Positions 21,349-31,065 of a DNA stretch of 64,000 nucleotides are shown here, one piece after another. Origin of the DNA: Macrosoma leucophasiata (lineage: Eukaryota > Arthropoda > Insecta > Lepidoptera > Hedylidae); assembly GCA_036365455.1 (NCBI GenBank), contig JAWQUS010000002.1:310001-374000 (forward strand). Direction: 5' to 3'. The notes under the pieces were generated by a model, which did no database searches, was not told the origin of the DNA, and was given only the letters and a program-made list of their open reading frames with translations. Every line of letters begins with the position of its first letter. The first letter of the stretch is position 1. A program made the translations under genes and the position numbers.

Positions 21349-21709
21349 AAGCGCGCATGGCCTAGCGGCTGGTGTAGATCGTAAGCGATCTGCTCGGTTA
21401 AGCACTACGGGCGCGGTCGGGTAGTGTGATGGGTGACCGCTAGTGGCAAATTAAATGCGCGTTTCCGTGCTTCGGAGGGCACGTTAAGCCGTCGGTCCCG
21501 GTTGCTATCGATGGATAGCAGTCGTTAAACCTTGTCGGAGGCCTTATGGGTTTGAAAACATCCGACAGTGGGTTGGCCACTAACCCACCCACCTCCACCA
21601 ATCCGCATTGGAGCAGCGTGGTGGAGTAAGCTCCAGGCCTCCCCCCAAAAAGGGGAGAGACTCGTGCCCAGCAGTGGGACGTATAATGGGTTGCCATTAT
21701 TACATTATT
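21349..21709 (+). mobile_element. SINE-2: SINE with 5S rRNA-like head, nested in SINE-1
   Basis: It is flanked by ATAATG on both sides (21343-21348 and 21710-21715), and the host SINE-1 continues on each side. The head contains 'cggttaagcactacgggcgc', then 'ggtcgggtagtgtgatgggt' and 'gaccgc'. These match in order the internal control region of eukaryotic 5S rRNA genes (GTTAAGCAACGTCGGGCGCGG and GGATGGGTGACCGC), so it could drive pol III transcription by the TFIIIA route. The body has 'tgctatcgatggatagcagt', 'aaggggagagactcgtgccc' and 'agcagtgggacgtataatgg', then an ATT-rich 3' tail. No coding. A near-complete second copy at 24431-24798 confirms the length. Confidence 0.85.
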
Positions 21710-21715
21710 ATAATG

Positions 21716-21758
21716 GACGGCCCTGTAATTTCTGGCGCAAAGGTACAACAACTTATAC
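21716..21758 (+). repeat. SINE-1 continuation after the nested insertion
   Basis: 'gacggccctgtaatttctgg' and 'cgcaaaggtacaacaactta' resume exactly where 21348 stopped. The 3' third is lost or too diverged to follow. Confidence 0.75.
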
Positions 21759-21977
21759 CCAGTGGCCACGTCCACGACTCGGCCGCGCCACGTACAGCCG
21801 CGGGTACAGCTTAATTATTATGTACACTTAATTGAGTAGGCACAAACGATCGATTATACTGATATACTTTCGTAGGGTTGTACATACCAATATTATGAGA
21901 TTTCTCACCAACAACAGCACGGTGTTAACACTGTTTCGCCATTAGCGAGTCAAGAGATTTTGATTTGATTGATTTCT

Positions 21978-22180
21978 TTTTAGGGTGGCCTAGACAAATG
22001 GCAAAATTTGCCATCTCTGTCTTTCTGTCTGTCTATTTGTCCGTCCGTACATCACAGCTAATTTACTCCAAAACTATTAGAAGTACATATTTGAAACTTT
22101 GAAACTAAGTAGGTAGATGTATTCTGTAAACCGCTTTATTATGTTTCATCTCATTTTACCACATTCATACTTATTCATAT
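21978..22180 (+). repeat. rep-F-like fragment
   Basis: 'tttttagggtggcctagaca', a TCTGTC run, then 'tttactccaaaactattaga' and 'agtacatatttgaaactttg' follow the same layout as rep-F but with different wording. Confidence 0.4.
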
Positions 22181-22222
22181 ATAGATGGGTATTTGAAAAT
22201 GCCGTTTAGGTTTCTAATACCC

Positions 22223-22842
22223 TTTTTAGGGTTCCGTAGTAAACAAGGAACCCTTATAGTATCGCCATGTCCGTCTGTCTGTCTGTCCGTCCGCGGTTTT
22301 AGCGCAAAAACTATAAGTACTAGAGACTTGAAGTTTGGCACAAGTATACACCCTAATTACGCCGACAAAGTGGTAAAATAAAAACGTGAAATCATTTTTT
22401 TAGGGTAACCTCTCCTACTAGTAACGTGCGGATATTTTTTTTTATTTTCGATTTTCATATAGTGTGGGATATCGTTGGATAGGTCTTTTAAAAATATTAT
22501 GGGTATGTGTACATCATTTTTCGATTTAGTTAACTTTTCGTGACTTAAGCTTTAAAGTGCAAATTTTTGTTAGACTCAAGTGTCCCCCCCCTACAGACTA
22601 AACGGTTATTGTTAGAAATTCAAACGTTACGGCGATAGTAGCTACATATAACGAAATTAAAAGGAAAACTATCACACCTAAGTTGGCCCTGCAAGTTTGC
22701 GAGTAATAGTCGACCAAATGTATTTTACTAGAAAATTTCGAACAACTCCATAGAAAAAAATTTTTTTTCATTACATTTCTTACTCTGTAACTACGGAACC
22801 CTACACTGCGCGTGGCCCGACACGCACTTGACCGGTTTTTTA
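22223..22842 (+). mobile_element. rep-F, complete ~620-bp copy
   Basis: Starts 'tttttagggttccgtagtaa', has a (GTCT/GTCC)n run, 'agagacttgaagtttggcac', 'tatagtgtgggatatcgttg' and 'agtcaagtgtccccccc', and ends 'cacgcacttgaccggttttt'. A second full copy in the same direction is at 49764-50421 and an inverted relative at 56301-56935. No open frame was found. The class is uncertain. Such repeats are abundant in moths and butterflies. Confidence 0.75.
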
Positions 22843-22859
22843 TTTATTAAATTATGAGT

Positions 22860-23112
22860 TTACGTAACTTCACGCCTGTAATCTAAGAAGGGGTAGGCAG
22901 AGGTAGATGCATACATTCAAGCACGATTCGCCGGTTACGTTTTGGCCCATGTAACAGGTGGCGAGCCTGTTACCATCTCCGGGCACATTACCAAACTCCG
23001 AGCTACTGGGAAACTTCCAGAAAAGGGAAATATCCCAATAGGACCACAGATAAAGAATTTTTTTTTTGAGTCCCCGACCCGGTAATCGAACCCAGGACCT
23101 CCAGCCTAGTAC
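22860..23112 (-). mobile_element. SINE-4, good copy
   Basis: On minus: 'ggaggtcctgggttcgatta' (box B-like), 'ccgggtcggggactc', an A run, 'gaaacttccagaaaagg' in inverse, 'gtgcccggagatggtaacag', 'cgtaaccggcgaatcgtgct' and the end 'ttacaggcgtgaagttacgt'. The tRNA-like head indicates pol III transcription. Confidence 0.8.
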
Positions 23113-23143
23113 TAATACCAGGACCTACGCTGGAGGTCCTGGG
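23091..23143. repeat. 15-bp inverted repeat at the SINE-4 head
   Basis: CCCAGGACCTCCAGC (23091-23105) and its exact inverse GCTGGAGGTCCTGGG (23129-23143), 23 nt apart. The left arm is the box B region of the SINE-4 copy, so the head has been duplicated in inverted orientation. Confidence 0.8.
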
Positions 23144-23705
23144 TCCTGATAAATATAATCCACATAAATTAAATTATGAGTGCCCTGGTATTATATTTAA
23201 TTTGGCAATAATCCAGTGGCCGAGCTACTGCTCGAATAATATTGATTTTCTTATTCAAAGTGTTTAAATATTTCTTCTATTGTCTCTTGTGCTCTATTTT
23301 CCGCTTATAATTATATTCTATTCTCTAGTATTATTTAATGACAACCCTGATGATGAAGCCGTGCCCGCGGGCACAATGAGCGCGAGCGGCCACATCGAGC
23401 CACCGACAGCCGACTGCCGACAGCCGACAGCCAACAGTCGGTTAATGACTTGTCTTCGCGTATTAGCCAATCTCCTACGATTGTTTTATTGCTCGCGTTT
23501 TAATTAAAACGCTGTTGGCTTCCATCTGTTTATGAGATTAAAGGTCGTTTGGATATGAAAGTTTTTGTTGTGACGCAACGTGATCTATATTTTTTATTAA
23601 TAAATTCATAATTTCTATGTAATGAAGAGGGACACATTTAGGTTTGGTAAGTGATTACTATAGTCTAAAAATATCTACTTAAAAATCAGAAATTTCAATG
23701 CATTA

Positions 23706-23770
23706 CGACTCATGAGACCTAAGATGTTATGCCTCGGTGCCGAAAATCACAGGGCCCTATATTCCGTACA
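23706..23770 (-). repeat. SINE-1 fragment
   Basis: 'catgagacctaagatgttat', 'gcctcggtgccgaaaatcac' and 'agggccctatattccgtaca' are the inverted middle of SINE-1. Confidence 0.6.
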
Positions 23771-23865
23771 TTAGTGCGGTCCTGTAATTTTGAATGCAAA
23801 GGTACCTATAACAACAAACGTCAGTAGTGGAGACGCATCTACATTGAAATCTCTGTTTGAAAAAT
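23771..23865 (+). repeat. SINE-1 fragment, opposite orientation to its neighbour
   Basis: 'gcggtcctgtaattttgaat', 'gcaaaggtacctataacaac' and 'gacgcatctacattgaaatc'. With 23706-23770 it forms a back-to-back pair. Confidence 0.55.
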
Positions 23866-23976
23866 CAACTGAAAAATCTGGTTCTTATATAGATGTTTTA
23901 GTTCCTAAAAAATGTACATTTTTTTTTAATAAAAACAAGTGTTCATATAATTGGGTGTGGGAACTCTTCTTTTAAG

Positions 23977-24075
23977 TTGGCGACAGGCCCACTTGGGCTT
24001 GTACTTTGACAGAGGGGAATGCCTGCATATGGCTAGTCCCCTCCGGTCCGCCGCGGCCGGTGGCCCGTGTTGCTC
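23977..24075. repeat. right third of the 3115-3414 MITE family
   Basis: 'ggcgacaggcccacttgggc', 'ttgtactttgacagagggga', 'tccgccgcggccggtggccc' and 'gtgttgctc' match 3318-3414. The left part is missing. Confidence 0.75.
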
Positions 24076-24091
24076 AATGGCAAAGTCTTAG

Positions 24092-24227
24092 GGTGAGATT
24101 CACAGACCGCACTACGACTTTACTTTGAGCAAAGTACGCCTTTGAACTGTCAAAACCCATACTAAACTGACAGTTCTAAGCATACTTTGCTCAAAGTAAA
24201 GTCGTAGTGCGGTCTGTGAATCTCACC
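24092..24227. mobile_element. fold-back MITE, ~46-bp near-perfect arms
   Basis: GGTGAGATTCACAGACCGCA and the following 'ctacgactttactttgagca' are exactly inverted at the right end ('tgctcaaagtaaagtcgtag' then 'tgcggtctgtgaatctcacc'). The ~45-bp centre is also partly self-complementary ('ctgtcaaaacccatac..actgacag'). Adjacent TTA on both sides could be a 3-bp target duplication. A second copy is at 27426-27561. Confidence 0.85.
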
Positions 24228-24430
24228 ATTAATGTTGAGAAATCCTGCTTAAAATAGATGATACAGCCACGTTCCACGTTCCCGGCCGTCGCGTGTCCGT
24301 ACGGCACGTATAAAGTAAACATTTTTATGTAAATTAATCCGGTGACCCCTCACCTCGCGCCGTCGGTTATGAAATACTTTAGAATTCCTTCTGCTTACAG
24401 GTAAAACCAAACTGATTATTTTTATATAAT

Positions 24431-24798
24431 GTATAATAATAAAAATAATGGCAACCCATTATACGTCCGACTGCTGGGCACGAGTCTCTCCTCGTTTGGG
24501 GGGAGGCCTGGAGCTTACTCCACCACGCTGCTCTAATGCGGGTTGGTGGAAATTCGGGTAAGTGGCCAACCCGCTGTCGGCTGTTTTTCAAACCGCCCAT
24601 AAGGCCTCTGACAAGGTTTAACGACTGCTATCTATCGATAGCAACCGAGATCGACGGCTTAACGTGCCCTCTGAAGCACGGAAACGCACATTTTAATTTG
24701 CCACTAGCGGTCACCCATCACACACCCGACCGCGCCCGTATCGCTTAACCGAGTAGATCGCTTACGATCCACACCAGCTGCGTGGCCATGCGCGCTCA
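24431..24798 (-). mobile_element. SINE-2 (5S-headed SINE), near full length
   Basis: Inverted relative to 21349-21709. On the plus strand it reads from the tail ('aataatggcaacccattata') through 'aacccgctgtcggctgtttt' and 'gctatctatcgatagcaacc' to the 5S-like head ('agcggtcacccatcaca', 'gaccgcgcccgtatcgctta', 'accgagtagatcgc') and the tip 'ggccatgcgcgctc'. Box C-like and box A-like parts are both intact. Confidence 0.85.
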
Positions 24799-24817
24799 TA
24801 ATCTATACTTAAATATA

Positions 24818-24954
24818 TTTCACTGGTGGTAGAATTCCAAGTGTAGGAACTCGAGGGCGTAGGCACCACCGCATTACCTAATCTATCTAACAAATGGTAG
24901 TGTTCAGCACTATTTTGTTCCAGTTAGATGGTAATGTATGGCCGCGTTATAACT
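24818..24954 (+). mobile_element. SINE-1B, 5' half
   Basis: Head 'cactggtggtagaattccaa', then 'gtgtaggaactcgagggcgt' and 'aggcaccaccgcattaccta', with 'ttccagttagatggtaatgt'. It stops at 'ggccgcgttataact'. The head stem reads GAATTCC..GGAACTC here, whereas type 1A has GAGCTCC..GGAGCTC. Confidence 0.75.
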
Positions 24955-25362
24955 AACTTTTTTTTATCTTTGGCGGTTTCTTCTTTGGAATCTCTTCTTT
25001 TTTATGGTATAAAACGAGACTTAGGTGACAATTCAATATTGTATGTATACATGACAATAATTGACGATTGAACATTGGTAAAGTTTTATTTATCCTTAAT
25101 ATTGTAGAGAACACCTCTATGTAAACCAAGTCGTCTGCGATCCAACAATTAGATGCGGGCTACGGCGTAGCGGGCGGATCACTAAATTACACCAAATATT
25201 CAATATTGACACCTCGCTGCGCGTGCGCCGCTGCCCACGACCACATAAATCTATTGACCACATTACGCGGGTTCCTACTTGTTCCCATTGTAACGATAGG
25301 TTATCCAAGAAACGTGTTTCTGTTTATGTCATTATATTGTTTTTGAAAATATTTTTGTCGTA
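24955..25362. other. no feature seen
   Basis: A GC-rich interval at 25130-25290 ('gctacggcgtagcgggcgga', 'cgctgcgcgtgcgccgctgc') lies within AT-rich DNA. No frame or repeat recognised. Confidence 0.3.
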
Positions 25363-25402
25363 ATTTTTTTTATATCATGAAGTGGCAAACAGGCCCACGG
25401 TT
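25363..25402 (-). repeat. SINE-1 tail fragment
   Basis: 'ttttttatatcatgaagtgg' followed by 'caaacaggcccacgg': the last 40 nt of an inverted SINE-1, just outside the next inverted copy. Confidence 0.55.
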
Positions 25403-25421
25403 TACCAGTTAAACCTTTTTT

Positions 25422-25709
25422 ATTTTTTTTATGTTACGAAAGTGGCAAACTAGCATGCAGTTCACATTGATGTTAAGTGATGACTGCAGCCTATAGACAC
25501 CCACACAAAGACCGAGGTTAAAATGCAGATGCGTTACCACTCCTGAGGCCTAAGGTGTTATGCCTCTGTGCCGGAAATCACAGGGCCGTACATTACCACC
25601 TGACCGGAACACGATAGTGCTGAACACTACCATTTAGCGGCAAGTATATTAGGTAATGCGGTGGTGCCTACACCCGCGAGCTCCGTCACTGGAGCTCTAC
25701 CACCAGTAC
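25422..25709 (-). mobile_element. SINE-1A, full length
   Basis: An inverted copy from the T run and 'atgttacgaaagtggcaaac' through 'gcctctgtgccggaaatcac' and 'aggtaatgcggtggtgccta' to 'ggagctctaccaccagta'. Few changes from the other type 1A copies. Confidence 0.9.
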
Positions 25710-25785
25710 AGAGCTCCGTCACTGAAGATCTACCATCAATGGGAGCTGCATGCTTGTTTGTCATCTTCTTCTCATAAAAAAATAT
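25710..25785. repeat. two joined SINE-1 scraps (inverted head, then forward tail)
   Basis: 'agagctccgtcactgaagat' plus 'ctaccatca' (25711-25739) is an inverted head. It runs directly into a forward tail 'gggagctgcatgcttgtttg' with 'tctcataaaaaaata' (25740-25785). Confidence 0.6.
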
Positions 25786-26187
25786 AGGCATAATAATAAA
25801 TAATCTTTGAATGCTACCTTTTGTAAAATGTGGCATCAATACCGTCTTATAAACATAAACAATGGCTTATGGAGCAGAAATATTTGCCCTTGAAAGCTTT
25901 CGCAACGGTATTCCAATTTGGTTCTGTACACGCAAACATTACCGCGCTATCTGCTACATCTAGGGTTGCCAACCTTGTAACAGGTGCTTTAGCATTATAC
26001 CAACGTCGATTTAAGAGTAAATTAAAGTTTTTTTATACAAAACAAAAAAAGAATACAATAACATCAACCACTCTAAATACCAATGAATCACATTTTCAAT
26101 AGTAAACAATTGTTTGTGGTTTTACGATTGTTTGAGTTGTGTTATGTATTTGTTGTAACACTTACTTATACCATTTTGGTACCTACT
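25786..26187. other. no feature seen
   Basis: A 90-codon plus frame at 25830-26102 starts close to a SINE scrap and has no recognisable domain. I do not treat it as a gene. Confidence 0.3.
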
Positions 26188-26350
26188 AGGAGTAATTTCC
26201 GGCGCAGAGGCATAATACCTTAGGCCTCAGGAAAGGTAACGCATCTACATTTTGACCTTGGTCTTTGTATGGTGTTTGCGGGTATCTATAGGCTGCAGTC
26301 ATCACTTAACATCAACCGTATGCTTGATTACACTTCATTATATAAAAAAA
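26188..26350 (+). repeat. SINE-1A, 3' half with A tail
   Basis: 'gtaatttccggcgcagaggc', 'ataataccttaggcctcagg' and 'ctgcagtcatcacttaacat', with a shortened tail 'atgcttgattacacttcatt' and seven A. The start is 5'-truncated. Confidence 0.8.
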
Positions 26351-27425
26351 ACTAAGAGAAATCATACAAAACCATAAAGGATTCAGTTATTTCAAAAAAT
26401 AATAATTAGATTGAAATAATATTTTCATGGATTCATGTTACGTAAATATTCCACTAAATTGATTTTTAAAATGAACCCGACGTCTTACGACCTAATATTG
26501 AAACGTCACTTAAATCCAAGTGCAGCCGAAAAGTCTTTTGTCTCTTTAGAACACGCGCAAACGACAGCGAGCTTATATTTGACGGTTACTTAAAATTAAG
26601 TGACATCCGAATATTCTGACATTTCACCAGACAAGTATTTAAATTGTCTTAGTAAGTATTTGAATTCTTATCCTTAACAGGGTTAAGAAATATATTATTT
26701 TAAAGCATATTATAAGAAATGGTGCCAACCCTACGACTGCAGCGTGGAGCAACAAGCAACAAGCCCGCTGTAAACAAAGAGGGCCTTGTATGAGCTGTCA
26801 CGAAATACATCGCTCGCATTTCGGTACTACTTTGTATGATTCAAAGTCGAATGTCATTCAAGACTAACGACCCGCCCGGATTTGCACGGATGTACACATC
26901 TATGCTATCATATCGTTGTAAAGTATTCTAATTAAGAAAACCGGCCATGTGCGAGTCGTATTCCCGCGCGAAGGGTTTCGTACCATTGTCCAAAAAAAAA
27001 CCAGCTAAGTGTGTGTTGGGAAACGCGCAATATAGGATTCTGTTTTCTAAGTACCTACATTTTATAAATTGATCGATTATTACTCATAAAGTAGTTAAGT
27101 CTATTAGTCGTGAGAGATTTCCTTTTAAATTCATTATAATGTACCACCATTTAGCTAGCAGAGGGGGGAGAAACTAGAAAGAAGCAAAATCTTGCAGTTA
27201 ATATATATTTCACAAACGGGTGGGTCCTTTAATCGGAAAATGGTCTTCGAAATCCCGCATTGGTTTTTAAAGACCTATCTGAGACAAGTCCCACACGATG
27301 GGATTCTCGAGAAAAAAATGCATCCCTACTGAACTTGTAGAGAGGTACACCCTACAAAAAACATTATACAAAATCCTCATAGCTAATATGTATATTCGTT
27401 TTAAGTCACAGCTTTCTAGTACTAA
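26351..27425. other. no gene; small repeat ends
   Basis: 26455-26560 carries 'tttttaaaatgaacccgacg' like the interior of the 43763 MITE. 26938-27010 carries 'aaaaccggccatgtgcgagt' and 'aaaaaccagctaagtgtgtg', two ends of the rep-F type. Nothing else was recognised, and no coding. Confidence 0.4.
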
Positions 27426-27561
27426 GTGCGTGATTCACAGACTGCACTACGACTTTACTTTGAGCGAAGTACGCTTAGAACTGTCAAAACCCATACTGTA
27501 CTGACAGTTCTAAGCACACTTTGCTCAAAGTAAATTGCTAGTGCGGACTGTGAATCTCACC
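27426..27561. mobile_element. fold-back MITE, second copy
   Basis: 'tgattcacagactgcactac', 'gactttactttgagcgaagt', then 'ctgacagttctaagcacact' and 'gtgaatctcacc' align with 24092-24227. The arms differ slightly and the first bases are degraded. It ends precisely where the CR1-like LINE fragment starts. Confidence 0.85.
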
Positions 27562-28281
27562 CTAGAGTCTGCAAGCATAATCGGTATCCTGGGCGTTGAC
27601 ATATCGAACGAAGTGCAATTCGGGAGTCACATTGAGTGTAAGACCAAGTTGGCATCCAAAAAGTTGGGGGCGCTTAACAAAGCGAGGCAGTATTTCACAT
27701 CGGGGCAGCTACTACAGCTTTATAAGGCCCAAGTGCGGCCCCATCTGGAATACTGCTCTCATTTGTGGGCGGGAGCCCCCAAATACCAGCTTGGTCCACT
27801 TGACTCCCTACAAAAACGCGCCGTTCGTATTGTTAACGATCCAGGACTTACCGACAGGCTCGAACATCTGAGCCTGCGCAGAGACATTGGGAGTCTGTGC
27901 GTGTTGTACCGTCTCTACAATGGTGAGTGCTCTGCTGAACTGTTTGACATGGTGCCACCGTCTCTTTTCCTACACCGTACTACCCGCCGAAGAGAGAAGT
28001 TCCACCCACACCGACTGGACACTTGGCAGTGCTCAACGGTGCGGTTTTCACGTTCGTTCCTGCCCAGAACGTGTAAATTGTGGAACGAACTTCCCTCTGA
28101 GGTGTTCCCTAGGTGCTACAATATGGGGTTCTTCAAAAATGGCGTCAAAAGAGTCCTTCAGGGCTGGCAGCGCGTTGGCAACTCCCCTGGTGTTGCAAAT
28201 GTTCATAGGCGACGGTGACCACTTTCCATCAGGTGGCTCGTTTGCTTGTCTGTCAATCTTCAGACATAAAAAAAAAAAAAA
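27562..28281 (+). pseudogene. CR1-like LINE, RT C-terminal region plus 3' UTR and A tail
   Basis: An open frame runs from 27562 to 28218 (about 218 residues after the MITE-derived lead-in). It includes IIGILGVDISNEVQFGSHI, then LLQLYKAQVRPHLEYCSHLW, LQKRAVRIV, FSRSFLPRTCKLWNELPSEV and MGFFKNGVKRVLQGWQRVG. This is the thumb and post-thumb region of CR1/Jockey-group reverse transcriptases. The catalytic FADD box and the endonuclease are upstream and absent. After the stop come 'ttccatcaggtggctcgttt', 'gcttgtctgtcaatcttcag' and an A tail of about 13. The piece is 5'-truncated, as is usual for LINEs. The only in-frame Met (27535) lies in the adjoining MITE, so the frame's start is accidental. No stops interrupt it, which suggests a fairly recent copy. 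Confidence 0.85.
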
Positions 28282-28416
28282 TCGAGCTCGGTAAGACGCT
28301 AAAATGGTCGACAAATGTCAAATAGGTAAGGTGCGAAAGAGATAACGCTCTACAGATCCGAAATAAGCCGACGTCTCTTCCTGAGGTCGATGTGCATTAT
28401 TTCTTATTGGATACTG
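28282..28416. repeat. partial relative of the 10419-10664 MITE
   Basis: 'gtgcgaaagagataacgctc', 'tacagatccgaaataagccg' and 'ggtcgatgtgcattattt', ending 'atactg' before TA. It equals the inner and right part of the family. The other half is missing and the LINE A tail abuts its left edge. Confidence 0.7.
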
Positions 28417-29799
28417 TACACGTGTGAACTATTGACAATAGAAAAGGCTGCTCCATCTCCTACTTAAAACTGAAACCACACGACACCAGTTTAAACACGA
28501 TTACAAAATCCATTACACGGGCCATATATTAAATGGTTTCTCTCCAAATTAGTAGATGCTAGTTTGTAAGAAGGTCACCGTCGCGTGCGCCCGTTGCCAC
28601 ATAACATTGTTAATACACATAATAACCTATCACACGGATGCCTTACAGCGTAATCTCGTGACCAAGTATTTCGTGAGCTTTAATCATGCCAAAGGGCAAA
28701 GCATTTCTTTTATCGACATTAGGCTTTATATAAACGATATTTTGTTGTATAGATCCGAAAAACTGAGGCAGCATATTCTTTGGCTTAGTAAACAACTGCT
28801 GCTACCACTCCTTGTGGCATGTGGGCACACCAACTCTCTGAAAGGTGAATTAAGATATTCAGAACTTGGACGCTCGAAACTACATTTATGCATAATTCCG
28901 GTGCATTATAGAAGGCAGTATTTAATGGTCTGGTCCCTCCCACGTTTTGGCTTATAAGAAATTTGTGAGAGAAGAGAGATAACCAAGGCTATCTTGGCAA
29001 AATAGGGCGAATATTGTGTGAATGTAGGAACGAAGGGAAAGGTAAAAAAAATTAACCGGTGTCCATGTGCGAAGAGAGTGATGAATGTAAAAAGGGCAGG
29101 GGAGTTATCTCTCAAGTCCCTAACAGACCAGGCGTGAAGATAGTTAAAGAAGGATATATAACAACCCTGTAACAATAACTTTTGGCCACCACGGTCGACG
29201 TCTTTTCACAAGCGCAAGACCAGGACGATCACAACACCCACCCATTCCCCCGCGGTCGAACGCCTATTATTTCATTTTACTATGGAACTATATTCTAGTA
29301 GATAACCGTGAGCAGCTAGCCTAATACAACGGTTATTAGTGAAGACATACAGACAGACAGTCGACCACCCGACGATGGCGTGTCGTTGGGGATTATTTAA
29401 GCCATGCTCGTAAGATACGGTAATGGCCGCCGCTGATTAAACGTAGCTCGGCTTTGCGTACCGTGTATAGGCGGAAGCGGTAGCGGAATCTTTTGCTTTG
29501 TTCTTCATCTTTTTGTCAGCAATCAGATCTAACTATCGAAGTACTTTAGTATTTCTTTATACAATATTCAGGTATGTAGTTCTGTTGCTAAATAACACAA
29601 CCCATACTTTATTTTAAAATATAAGGGATTATTTGATAGAAAAGGTTTTAGTATAATACCTATGTAGTATCTTTTTCTCAAGACTTCATATACCTACCAT
29701 GTTCCATAACAATATGCACTCATCCTCTCACACACATACATTCACTAACATATTATACACAAAGAGAGGTACTTTACACACACTTGTTTTTTATTTCTA
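28417..29799. other. no gene seen
   Basis: About 1.4 kb without a recognised repeat apart from a rep-G-like scrap 'gtccctaacagaccaggcgt' near 29118. A GC-rich patch at 29180-29260 and one at 29420-29490 are unassigned. A 133-codon frame (28556-28957) has no domain. Confidence 0.3.
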
Positions 29800-30014
29800 C
29801 TTTTCTTTATTTAAAACAGTTTTATGGTTTTATTTTAAGGACCAATACTATTCAATTTTTTTTGCTATAAGCAATTGTTATCCTTCGGATGAAAGAGCAC
29901 TGCTGTCTGAGATACAAGCTTGTCGCTTAGTTCAGACGCAGATGCACATTGTAATATTTGTGATATTTTTGTAGCAAATAAATGAATTTTATTATTATTA
30001 TTATATTATTATTA
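29800..30014 (+). repeat. probable LINE 3' end with (ATT)n tail
   Basis: A stretch ending 'gagatacaagcttgtcgctt', 'agttcagacgcagatgcaca' and 'gcaaataaatgaattttatt', then about eight ATT units. An AATAAA-type signal beside a microsatellite mirrors the element at 52182-52545. No coding remnant was found. Confidence 0.45.
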
Positions 30015-30153
30015 ATCTTCAAGGAAATTTATTTTTTTACTGTTTGTTTTACTAATAGATCGACTAATATATTTGCTGTTTAACTTCATAACTTGAGTGA
30101 CATAAAAGAAATCTAATCCGGAGATGTATAATAGTTACAGAAACAGAATCTTT

Positions 30154-30329
30154 TAATGTACGGCCCTATTATTTCCGGCACAGAGGCATAACACCTTAGG
30201 CCTCAGGAGTGGTAACGCATCTGCATTTTGACCTTGGTCTTTGTGTGGGTGTCTATAGGCTGCAGTCATCACTAAACATCAATGTGAACTGCATGTTTGT
30301 TTGCCACTACCATTACATAAAAAAAAAAA
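30154..30329 (+). mobile_element. SINE-1A, 3' half with A tail
   Basis: 'taatgtacggccctattatt', 'aacaccttaggcctcaggag', 'ggtctttgtgtgggtgtcta' and 'gtttgccactaccattacat', then about 12 A. 5'-truncated but otherwise close to the 1A consensus. Confidence 0.85.
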
Positions 30330-30575
30330 CAATCATCATCAATAATTTTTAATTAAAGTACAGCTTCTCCACGCTCCCCGCCTCCGCCTATGGAACTACG
30401 TTAGAGCCTCTATATTGGAAAGTGGTATTTACTGGCCACCACCGTCGACATGTCATTGTGTGCCCTTCCTCGGCGATCCAGCCTCTGTCACACGCGACAC
30501 CACCGCATCCTGACTAGGGTTGCCAGAACCAGGCTTAGCATTTTTGGAACAATTAATTAATTATTCTCAGTAGAA
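30330..30575. other. no feature seen
   Basis: Mixed GC content ('cacgctccccgcctccgcct', 'gccaccaccgtcgacatgtc') with no family recognised. Confidence 0.3.
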
Positions 30576-31065
30576 ATCATTGTTACGGACAACGAACCCG
30601 TGGATGGCGAACGTCACATGTAGCTATGTATATAGTTAGATTTAGATATAAGTTATGTTTGCTACATGTGATTCCCTCTTAGTTTGTATGCGTATCCTGT
30701 ATTTGTCTGTCTTTTTCCCTGTATTGTATAGATTTAATGTGTAAAACGCTACGCTAGGGGCGTAGGAATATGTGAAATAGGATAAGGAATTAATAAATAT
30801 AACTAGCGTAAGTTAGAATAAGATAGAGATTATTTAAATAAATTTGTATATCGTACTAGGAATGAGACGTACGAGGTTTTTGTCATGCATGCACACGACT
30901 TGTCAGGAAGAATAAACACAGTCGCGGAAATATGCATCGCATCGGAGGAGAGAGGCGTGGCGTGATCCCTCGCACCAGTGTGCGAGCGAGAGGTCGCATC
31001 CGCCCTCTCCCTCTAACGCTGAGACTGACTAGCTGTGCACGTACGCTGCGTCGTAGCGTGCACAG

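Noticed and set aside
21346..21450. A 5S rRNA gene or pseudogene
   Set aside because: Only the internal control region resembles 5S, the rest of the element is unrelated, and a second copy has the same hybrid structure, so it is a SINE.
27535..28218. 227-codon open frame as a possible host gene
   Set aside because: Its first codons come from a fold-back MITE and the rest is a CR1-like reverse-transcriptase tail followed by a LINE 3' UTR and A tail.
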